From NCBI GenBank assembly GCA_036505615.1, contig DASXTB010000354.1, positions 1 through 9,891 of the forward strand: a stretch of 9,891 nt of DNA, read 5' to 3'. This document shows positions 1 through 5,581 of the stretch, one piece after another. The notes beneath the pieces are model-generated. The model was not told the DNA's origin, searched no databases, and was given only the letters and a program-made list of their open reading frames with translations. This stretch comes from DASXTB01 sp036505615 (lineage in GTDB: Bacteria; Acidobacteriota; UBA6911; JACQSX01). Position 1 is the stretch's first letter, and each line of letters opens with the position of its first letter. A program made the position numbers and the translations under genes.

Positions 1-450
1 CTCTCCTCTTTGCAAAGTCTGGTGGTAGGACTCCTGCTTCAGTCTGGTCAGCTCCGAATCTGAAAATGAATATCCCGCCTCCCTCCCAAAATCAGAGGCA
101 TCATAGGCGGCTGCCATCAGCAGCCCCTCGCTGGAATTCTCTTGTACAATATCCTGGAGAGTCAGGGCCGTTTTTGGTTCCCGCAGAAATGGCCCGAGCT
201 GTTCCCGGTTCTTCAACTGCAAGGCGTTTTCAATCTTGTCCAGCCGCCCGATTGCGCGGTTCATGAAATTGTTGATTTCAGCGCTGATGCTTCTTCCAAT
301 TTGCAGTTGGATCAGCCGTTGATCCTGCGAAAGGTTATCCCGAGAAGTTTCCAGCAGCTTCCATCCCACTACTACCAGGGGAACGGTACCCATCAACAGC
401 AGGATAAGGAACAAACTATAACCAATCTTGCTTCTTCTCGCGGAAGCCAT
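1..450 (-). CDS. Membrane-anchored sensor-like protein, N-terminal part (runs off left edge)
   Basis: The first 150 codons of a gene are visible and remain open to the window edge. Residues 1-9 (MASARRSKI) are basic. A hydrophobic stretch at about 11-28 (YSLFLILLLMGTVPLVVVG) is a single membrane segment in the usual N-in orientation. Then comes a polar, partly helical region (about 33-80, rich in Q/N/E/R) like the extracytoplasmic start of Cache-type or four-helix sensor modules in histidine kinases, cyclases and chemoreceptors. The output domain is off the window, so kinase, cyclase or chemoreceptor cannot be separated. Its ATG shares one base with the gpsA stop codon (TAATG), indicating translational coupling and one transcript with gpsA. 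The ATG is supported by that overlap and by the basic-hydrophobic N-terminus. The class (membrane sensor) is an inference; the reading frame itself is clear. Confidence 0.7.
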   Translation of the reverse strand, partial: MASARRSKIGYSLFLILLLMGTVPLVVVGWKLLETSRDNLSQDQRLIQLQIGRSISAEINNFMNRAIGRLDKIENALQLKNREQLGPFLREPKTALTLQDIVQENSSEGLLMAAAYDASDFGREAGYSFSDSELTRLKQESYHQTLQRGE

Positions 451-1445
451 TAGGATTCCTCTTTTAACCGCCTCTCCATTAACGCGGCTATCGCCAGTTG
501 GGGCGCCTTTCCAGCGTATAACACCTGGAACATTTGCTCTGTGATTGGCATCTCCACGCTGAATTCCCTTGCCAGTTGCAGAGTTGCGTGAGTAGTGGGA
601 ATTCCCTCCACCACCATGGGGCTAGATTGCTCGATCTGCTGAAGCGTTCTTCCCTGTGCCAATTGGATGCCTGCCGAGCGGTTACGGCTTAACGATCCGG
701 TGCAAGTAAGCACCAGATCTCCCAGCCCGGCCAAGCCGCCCAAAGTTTCTGCCCGCCCTCCCATGGCGACCGCCAAACGACGGATTTCTGACAGCCCCCG
801 CGTGATCAGTCCAGCAGTTGTATTCCCGCCAAAACCCAGGCCCGTAACGACTCCAGACGCGATTGCGATCACATTCTTGACGGCCCCCCCAACCTCCGTG
901 CCGACGACGTCGTTGTTTGTGTAGACCCGAAAGCGCCTGGACGAGAAGGTTTGCTGCACGCGTTCCGCAGCCGCGCCATCCTCACTGGCAGCGACAACGG
1001 CCGTCGGATCGCCTCTGACTGATTCTACTGCGAAGGAAGGCCCGCTCAGCACCACAATCTTTGTCTGCATCCCTAATATTTCACGCAGCACTTCGGACAT
1101 ACGTTTCAAGGAGTCAACTTCGATTCCTTTTGTGGCGCTCACGTAGCAAACGCCCGCAGAGGTAAACGTCCTGAAATATTGAAAAATCTCCCGCACGTGT
1201 CGTGAGGGAATCGCATTGACAACGATGCCGCTGCCGCGGAGGGCCTCCACCGGGTCGGCTGTGATTTGAACGGTTTCGGGTAATCGAACGCCGGGAAGGT
1301 AATAGGAGTTGACTCGACTGGCGCGCAGCTCGCCCGCCAGTTCGGGCCGCCGTGCCCAGAGGGTTACCTGATGGCCGTTTCGGCTCAAGAGAGCTGCCAG
1401 CGCCGTGCCCCAGCCTCCCGCACCCAAAATGGCGATTCGTTCCAT
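450..1445 (-). CDS. gpsA: NAD(P)-dependent glycerol-3-phosphate dehydrogenase
   Basis: This cytoplasmic enzyme reduces dihydroxyacetone phosphate to sn-glycerol 3-phosphate, the backbone for phospholipids. At 331 aa it has the normal family length. The N-terminal Rossmann fold carries the dinucleotide-binding motif GAGGWGTALA (residues 8-17). The conserved SATKGIE (103-109, Lys106) and GGAVKNV (186-192, Lys190) supply the two lysines expected at the active site. SGPSFA (134-139), the glycine-rich GFGGNTTAGL (204-213) and GLAGLGDLVLTCTGSLSRN (237-255) of the C-terminal helical domain are intact. The ATG start follows from the position of the nucleotide-binding motif. No clear Shine-Dalgarno precedes it; instead the heptamer repeat array ends 5 bp upstream of the start codon. 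The gene lies downstream of purH on the same strand and is coupled by a 1-base overlap to the sensor-like gene behind it. Confidence 0.97.
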   Translation of the reverse strand: MERIAILGAGGWGTALAALLSRNGHQVTLWARRPELAGELRASRVNSYYLPGVRLPETVQITADPVEALRGSGIVVNAIPSRHVREIFQYFRTFTSAGVCYVSATKGIEVDSLKRMSEVLREILGMQTKIVVLSGPSFAVESVRGDPTAVVAASEDGAAAERVQQTFSSRRFRVYTNNDVVGTEVGGAVKNVIAIASGVVTGLGFGGNTTAGLITRGLSEIRRLAVAMGGRAETLGGLAGLGDLVLTCTGSLSRNRSAGIQLAQGRTLQQIEQSSPMVVEGIPTTHATLQLAREFSVEMPITEQMFQVLYAGKAPQLAIAALMERRLKEES

Positions 1446-1449
1446 GTTT

Positions 1450-1653
1450 GTCAGTCGTCCGCTGTCAGTTGTCCGTAGTCCTTCGTCCGTAATCGGTGGT
1501 GTACTGACAGTGGTTCCTTCCCGGATGCTGAAATCGCAACCCAGGCACTAGCCGCAAATGCACGACAATGGCCATCGCAGAAGCGTGAGCGGACAACTGA
1601 CAACGGACGACGGACAACTGACATCACACCATGGACCACCGACAACGGACAAA
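1450..1653. repeat. Facing arrays of 7-bp repeats forming a long inverted repeat
   Basis: The gap between gpsA and purH holds two arrays of degenerate heptamers. The left array (1451-1499) has seven units of consensus TCCGTTG (TCAGTCG, TCCGCTG, TCAGTTG, TCCGTAG, TCCTTCG, TCCGTAA, TCGGTGG). The right array (1591-1653) has nine units of the complementary form (GGACAAC, TGACAAC, GGACGAC and so on), so the arrays face each other. Positions 1450-1475 and 1590-1615 are inverted repeats matching at 24 of 26 positions, with 114 bp between them. The element begins 5 bp from the gpsA start codon and ends 3 bp from the purH stop codon. Open frames through it (about 64 aa at 1451-1645) read as SVV/RPL-type repeats and are artefacts. 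From memory, similar short tandem repeats recur in acidobacterial genomes, and heptamer STRR arrays are known in cyanobacteria. Genome-wide copy number was not tested. Confidence 0.9.
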
Positions 1654-1656
1654 GCT

Positions 1657-3213
1657 CTAATGACGGAAATGACGCACGCCAGTAAAAACCAGCGCCATGT
1701 TATGGTCGTCGGCGGCTCGAATCACTTCCTCGTCGCGCACGGATCCTCCGGGCTCGATAGCCGCCGCAATACCCGCTTTGGCTGCCTCGTCCAAGCCGTC
1801 ACGAAAAGGGAAAAACGCGTCGGAAGCCATGACCGCACCCTGGAGCAGACGCGCCGCCTTTTGCGATGCCAGGCGGACACTGTCCACTCGGCTCATCTGG
1901 CCGGCCCCGATGCCCAGAGTTGTCCGGTGGGAAGCGAAAACAATGGCATTGGATTTGACGTGCTTGCATACCCGCCAAGCAAACAGCAGATCTTGCATCT
2001 CTTCTGATTCAGGCATGCGTTTTGACACAACCTTCAAATCTTCCGGTTTCAGATAAAACTGATCCCAATCTTGCACCAGCAGCCCCCCCTGAATCGATTT
2101 GATGTCCCAGGGAAACAGTTTCGATTCGGAAGGCTCGATGAGCATCAGTCTCAAGTTCTTCTTCTCGCGCAGCCTGTGGCGCACGCTCTCCGCATACCCG
2201 GGAGCGATGATCGCTTCGACAAACAGCTTAGACAAATGTTCCGTGGTGGCTGAGTCTACTTCGCGGTTAAATCCGATCACCGACCCAAACGCCGAAATCG
2301 GATCCGTTTCCAGAGCGCGCCGGAAGGCTTCCGCCGGCTCCAGGCCCTCTGCCACGCCGCACGGATTATTGTGCTTGATGATGGCGCAAGCGGGTTCTTC
2401 AAACTCGCTGACTAGCTTCCATGCGGCATCCAAGTCGAGATAGTTGTTGAAAGAAAGTTCCTTTCCCTGCAATTGCGAAGCCGTGGCGACGCTATGCAAA
2501 CTAGGCGTTCCCTGGTGGCGGTACAGCGCGCCGCGTTGATGGGGATTTTCGCCATAACGCAAATTCATCACTTTGTCGGCCTGCACTGCCAGCATCATAG
2601 GAAAATCCTTTACCGCCTCGGGACGCTGTCTGTTGTAGGCAAACAGAAAGCTGGCGATATGAGCGTCATAATCGGCGGTGTGGGCAAACGCCTTTCGTGC
2701 CAGATGAAGCCGTTGATCCCACTTCACCTCTTTGTCCTTCTCGAGCTCCTGCGCTACCCAGTTGTAATCCGACGGATCCACCACCACGGCCACGAATTGA
2801 AAGTTCTTCGCGGCCGCCCGAATCATCGCGGGGCCTCCGATATCAATATTCTCGATCGCCTCATCCAAGCTCACATCCCGGCGCGATGCCGTTTCACGAA
2901 ACGGATAAAGATTGATGACGACCACGTCGATCATCTCGATCTGGTTTTCGCGCGCCTGTCGCTGGTGGTCTGCGTCGTCGCGACGAGCCAGGAGCCCGCC
3001 ATGGATTTTGGGATGCAGGGTTTTCACCCTCCCGCCAAGGATCTCGGGAAAGCCGGTCACCTGTGATACTTCCACTGCCGCGATGCCCGCTTCGCGCAAA
3101 GTTCTGGCCGTCCCGCCTGTAGAAACAATCTCGAAACCACATCCTGCCACTCTGGTAGCAAAAGGAATCAGGCCGTTTTTGTCGGAAACGCTGATCAAAG
3201 CACGTTTCGTCAT
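1657..3213 (-). CDS. purH: Bifunctional AICAR formyltransferase / IMP cyclohydrolase
   Basis: PurH catalyses the last two steps of de novo purine synthesis: 10-formyl-THF-dependent formylation of AICAR, then ring closure to IMP, in the cytosol. The N-terminal MGS-like cyclohydrolase domain starts at once (ALISVSDKNGL, residues 5-15; STGGTARTL 31-39; GGRVKTLHPKIHGGLL 60-75; NLYPF 101-105; NIDIGGPAMIRAAAKN 122-137). The formyltransferase domain follows with NLRYGENPHQ (217-226), ELSFNNYLDLDAAW (252-265), the catalytic IKHNNPCG segment (279-286, Lys280-His281), DPISAFGSVIGFN (304-316), KSNAIV (420-425) and SDAFFPFRDG (464-473). It ends in the typical FTGVRHFRH. At 518 aa the enzyme is full length with no lesion seen. 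The ATG is preceded by GGAGAG about 6 bases upstream, which supports this start. The gene is probably first in a minus-strand unit with gpsA, although the 211-bp repeat-filled gap may separate them. Confidence 0.98.
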   Translation of the reverse strand: MTKRALISVSDKNGLIPFATRVAGCGFEIVSTGGTARTLREAGIAAVEVSQVTGFPEILGGRVKTLHPKIHGGLLARRDDADHQRQARENQIEMIDVVVINLYPFRETASRRDVSLDEAIENIDIGGPAMIRAAAKNFQFVAVVVDPSDYNWVAQELEKDKEVKWDQRLHLARKAFAHTADYDAHIASFLFAYNRQRPEAVKDFPMMLAVQADKVMNLRYGENPHQRGALYRHQGTPSLHSVATASQLQGKELSFNNYLDLDAAWKLVSEFEEPACAIIKHNNPCGVAEGLEPAEAFRRALETDPISAFGSVIGFNREVDSATTEHLSKLFVEAIIAPGYAESVRHRLREKKNLRLMLIEPSESKLFPWDIKSIQGGLLVQDWDQFYLKPEDLKVVSKRMPESEEMQDLLFAWRVCKHVKSNAIVFASHRTTLGIGAGQMSRVDSVRLASQKAARLLQGAVMASDAFFPFRDGLDEAAKAGIAAAIEPGGSVRDEEVIRAADDHNMALVFTGVRHFRH

Positions 3214-3415
3214 TCGTCTCTCCGAAAGCTGGTAATTCTATTCGTTATGCGCGCGTACTGAAAGCAAAAGGAAAGATAGCGTCGCGCACGCGGCTTCACA
3301 CTCGGCCGCGACTTGTCGCGCTCCGGAGATTGGACATTCGTGCGGCCTGACGTGAGATTCGCAGCCGGGCGCATGACTATATTGGCGGGACCACGGTACA
3401 TTCGAAATCAGGAAG
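3214..3415. other. Upstream region of purH with a GTCGCG palindrome
   Basis: About 200 bp between the purH start and the cold shock regulatory region contain no credible gene. The clearest structure is a perfect 6-2-6 inverted repeat, CGCGAC-TT-GTCGCG, at 3307-3320, roughly 95 bp upstream of the purH ATG. A further GTCGCG lies at 3283-3288. These could be an operator for purH, but no named regulator can be assigned. A TATAGT-like minus-strand -10 at 3376-3381 has no convincing -35, so no purH promoter is called. Confidence 0.4.
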
Positions 3416-3460
3416 AAAATGACGCCAATCGTCGCAGTGTCACAAAAATGACGTCAATCG
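3416..3460. repeat. 16-bp direct repeat with a TGACGTCA core (candidate operator)
   Basis: AAAATGACGCCAATCG (3416-3431) and AAAATGACGTCAATCG (3445-3460) match at 15 of 16 positions, with starts 29 bp apart. The second copy contains the perfect 8-bp palindrome TGACGTCA. Two more TGACA words follow within the promoter at 3494 and 3507. The pair ends 45 bp before the -35 of the cold shock promoter on the plus strand and also lies about 200 bp upstream of purH. Repeated near-identical sites just upstream of a promoter suggest binding of a regulator; which one is unknown. Confidence 0.5.
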
Positions 3461-3505
3461 ACTCCGGCAACCAGCGAATAATCACAGCATAATTGACATT
3501 TTGGC

Positions 3506-3535
3506 TTGACATCATTTTTCAAGTGAGCTAAAAAT
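3506..3535 (+). promoter_or_regulatory. Sigma70-type promoter of the cold shock gene
   Basis: TTGACA (3506-3511) is a perfect -35 hexamer followed after 17 bp by TAAAAA (3529-3534, then T). A second perfect TTGACA lies 13 bp upstream (3493-3498). The predicted start is near 3541-3542, giving a leader of about 150 nt before the cold shock ATG. Long leaders of that size are typical of cspA-type genes. Confidence 0.6.
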
Positions 3536-3562
3536 CGCGCACATTGTTAAGGGGTGGATGTA

Positions 3563-3688
3563 AGTTAATTCAAGCTTCGCACATTCCGTGATTCCAACTT
3601 CTCTATAACTTGATTTCCTCTTCACTGCGTTCTGCGTACTAATCCGCTTACAGAGGAATGTGAAGTTGTTTTGAATTAACTAGGAGGG
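3563..3688 (+). promoter_or_regulatory. 5' leader of the cold shock gene with long-range helix ending at the RBS
   Basis: AGTTAATTCAA (3563-3573) and TTGAATTAACT (3671-3681) are perfect 11-bp complements enclosing about 97 nt. The second arm is followed with no gap by the strong Shine-Dalgarno AGGAGGG (3682-3688), 4 nt before the ATG at 3693. If the predicted start near 3541 is right, both arms are in the mRNA. The closed helix is A/U-rich and would stack directly on the ribosome binding site. cspA-family leaders are known to refold with temperature, so a thermosensor role is plausible but inferred. No canonical cold-box sequence was recognised. Confidence 0.5.
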
Positions 3689-3692
3689 CCAA

Positions 3693-3905
3693 ATGAAAGT
3701 CACAGGTAAAGTGAAGTGGTTCAACAACGCTAAAGGCTACGGCTTTATCGAGCATGAGCCGGGCGGTCGTGACGTTTTTGTCCATTATTCTTCGATCAAA
3801 GAAGAAGGATACAAAACGCTGAAAGAGGGCCAGCTGGTTGAATTTGATATCACTCAGGGGCCTCGTGGACCACAAGCCGAAAACGTGACGAAATCGTCCA
3901 ACTAA
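3693..3905 (+). CDS. csp: Cold shock protein, CspA family
   Basis: This is a single cold-shock domain (OB fold) of 70 aa, the normal size, that binds single-stranded RNA or DNA and melts mRNA structure as an RNA chaperone. RNP1 is KGYGFI (residues 14-19) and RNP2 is VFVHY (28-32). The flanking GKVKWFNNAKG (5-15) and LKEGQLVEFDITQGPRGPQAENV (43-65) are canonical. The start is fixed by the strong AGGAGGG ribosome binding site 4 nt upstream and by the family N-terminus. The gene is monocistronic by layout: its own promoter lies about 190 bp upstream and a hairpin follows the stop. Whether this copy is cold-induced or constitutive cannot be told from the protein, but the structured leader hints at post-transcriptional control. 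Confidence 0.96.
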   Translation: MKVTGKVKWFNNAKGYGFIEHEPGGRDVFVHYSSIKEEGYKTLKEGQLVEFDITQGPRGPQAENVTKSSN

Positions 3906-3967
3906 GGCACTCCGTTCGTTCTTGCTGTTAGTGCCGGACGGCTTTCCTTGATCGTGGTATTCTTGTT

Positions 3968-4002
3968 CGAGAGAGGTTTCCACAAGTGTGGCACCTCTCT
4001 CG
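3968..4002 (+). terminator. Strong hairpin downstream of the cold shock gene, possible terminator
   Basis: CGAGAGAGGT (3968-3977) pairs perfectly with ACCTCTCTCG (3993-4002). After a small internal loop the stem continues with CCAC/GTGG (3980-3983 with 3988-3991). It lies about 60 bp past the cold shock stop codon. There is no T-tract on either strand, so it may be a Rho-independent-like or mRNA 3'-end protecting hairpin and not a classical intrinsic terminator. A weaker 6-bp stem, GGCACT/AGTGCC (3906-3911 with 3930-3935), lies directly after the stop codon. Confidence 0.45.
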
Positions 4003-4097
4003 GCCGCAGGAATAGCGGTCTGGCAGTATTTCAGTTCCTATCCGGGCATCAGCCAGGGATCCTCACGTAAACTGCGGATTCTATTAACCTCTACTAG

Positions 4098-4117
4098 TCT
4101 TTTCGGGTCTTTTCGGG
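4098..4117 (+). repeat. Tandem 10-bp duplication upstream of selA
   Basis: TCTTTTCGGG occurs twice with no gap (4098-4107 and 4108-4117), about 65 bp before the selA start. It is followed by the TTATAT-like sequence at 4129-4134, which might be a -10 element. No good -35 is seen, so a selA promoter here is only a possibility. The rest of 4003-4180 holds no recognisable gene. Confidence 0.5.
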
Positions 4118-4180
4118 GCGTAGTGTGCTTATATCATGGTACCCTAGCAAGCGTTACTTTCCGCTCCACCTACTACGTTT

Positions 4181-5581
4181 ATGGATACGATGGCTTCGCT
4201 CTATCGCAAGCTTCCGTCGGTGGACGCTCTGCTACAGCAGCCGCAATTCCAATTGTTGCTGGAGCGATATCCGCGTCCGCGGGTGGTATACGAGACACAG
4301 CGTTGCCTCTCCGATATCCGCGCCCAAATACAATCCGGATTAGAATCTCCTGCTTTGGAGACAAAGTTATCGCAGCTTTCCGGTCTTGTGGGCGACGCGT
4401 TGCAGAAATCTGTCACGCCATCCTTGCGGCGAGTGATCAACGCGACCGGTGTAGTGATTCACACAAACCTCGGACGTTCGCCCCTGGCGCCCGGATCGAT
4501 TGACTCCCTGCGAGAGATCGCCAGCGGATATTGCAACCTGGAGTATGACCTGGCCACCGGGCAGAGAAGCCATCGAGAGAAGCACATCGAACCATTGCTG
4601 GAACAACTGGCCGGGCAGAAAGTGGCGGCCGCTCTGGTCAATAACAACGCCGCCGCCGTAATGCTTATCCTGGATACGTTCGCGTCAGGAGGAGAAGTAG
4701 TGGTATCGCGAGGCGAGCTTGTGGAAATCGGCGGCTCCTTCCGAATCCCGGAAATCCTTGAGAAAAGCGGCGCCCGGCTGCGCGAAGTAGGAACCACCAA
4801 CAAGACTCGGGTTCAGGACTACGCTCGCGCCGTCAACGAAAAGACCCGCCTCATCCTGCGCGTGCACCCCAGCAATTTTCACATCGTCGGCTTCACCGAG
4901 CGGCCCGCGATCGAAGAACTAGCGCACCTGGCTCACCAGCACAGCTTGCCACTGGTTGAGGACTTGGGAAGCGGCCTGATATTTGACGTCCCGGAAGTCC
5001 TGGCCAACGAACCGACCGTGCGCCAGAGCCTCGAAGCCGGAGTCGATTTGATTTGTTTCAGTGGCGACAAGTTACTTGGAGCGACGCAGGCGGGGATTAT
5101 CCTGGGGAAGGAGGAATGGTTGCGGCCGGTCCGGTCCAACCCTTTGATGCGTGCTTTGAGGGCGGACAAGACCCGGTATGCGATTCTTATTTATTCACTT
5201 CACCGCTATCTGTCCGGTGAAGCGGACGCGCTGCCCACTCACCACTTCCTTACATTGCCGGCAAGCGCGATTCGCCAGCGCTCCATCAACTTGATACACT
5301 CGCTGAATCGCTGCGACGTGGAGCTGCGCGAATCATTCTCACTGGTGGGCGGCGGAAGCGCGCCCGATGCCAAGATACCTTCGTTCATCCTGGCCTTCAG
5401 ACCGCCGCGGGGCACCGCGGAATCAATGCATCGTTTTCTCAGAGACCAAAATCCCCCAATCGTGGCGCGGATTGAGGAAAACAAGATTGTGATCGATCTG
5501 AGAACGGTCTGGCCGGAAGAGGACTCGCTCATCGCCGGCGCTTTGAACCGCTTCTGCGCCGCGAACGAATGGCGCCCCTGA
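4181..5581 (+). CDS. selA: L-seryl-tRNA(Sec) selenium transferase (selenocysteine synthase)
   Basis: SelA is a PLP enzyme that converts Ser-tRNA(Sec) to Sec-tRNA(Sec) using selenophosphate, which is required for UGA-directed selenocysteine insertion. At 466 aa it matches the bacterial family (about 460). The N-terminal tRNA-binding part has the typical SLYRKLPSVDALL (residues 6-18). The fold-type-I core shows VINATGVVIHTNLGRSPL (85-102), EYDLATGQRSHR (121-132), VNNNAAAV (153-160), VVVSRGELVEIGGSFRIP (173-190), EVGTTNKTR (202-210) and DLGSGL (261-266). FSGDKLLGATQAG (293-305) carries the PLP lysine, Lys297. ATG 4181 is chosen, but ATG 4190 (Met4) is equally possible because neither has a clear Shine-Dalgarno. 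No selB, selC or selD is visible. The last 53 bp overlap the 3' end of rnr on the opposite strand. Confidence 0.96.
   Translation: MDTMASLYRKLPSVDALLQQPQFQLLLERYPRPRVVYETQRCLSDIRAQIQSGLESPALETKLSQLSGLVGDALQKSVTPSLRRVINATGVVIHTNLGRSPLAPGSIDSLREIASGYCNLEYDLATGQRSHREKHIEPLLEQLAGQKVAAALVNNNAAAVMLILDTFASGGEVVVSRGELVEIGGSFRIPEILEKSGARLREVGTTNKTRVQDYARAVNEKTRLILRVHPSNFHIVGFTERPAIEELAHLAHQHSLPLVEDLGSGLIFDVPEVLANEPTVRQSLEAGVDLICFSGDKLLGATQAGIILGKEEWLRPVRSNPLMRALRADKTRYAILIYSLHRYLSGEADALPTHHFLTLPASAIRQRSINLIHSLNRCDVELRESFSLVGGGSAPDAKIPSFILAFRPPRGTAESMHRFLRDQNPPIVARIEENKIVIDLRTVWPEEDSLIAGALNRFCAANEWRP

Noticed and set aside
1451..2007. Open frames through the heptamer arrays (64 aa minus strand at 1451-1645; 149 aa plus strand at 1558-2007).
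   Set aside because: They are produced by the 7-bp repeats lacking stop codons; the longer one runs antisense into purH. No ribosome binding site or family resemblance.
3301..3480. Possible CRISPR-like repetition from the TGACG direct repeats.
   Set aside because: Only two full copies 29 bp apart with a 13-bp gap, and no cas genes; it fits operator sites better.
3988..4503. 171-codon plus-strand open frame overlapping the start of selA.
   Set aside because: It overlaps about 320 bp of the clearly conserved selA N-terminus in another frame, begins inside the hairpin after the cold shock gene, and resembles no family.
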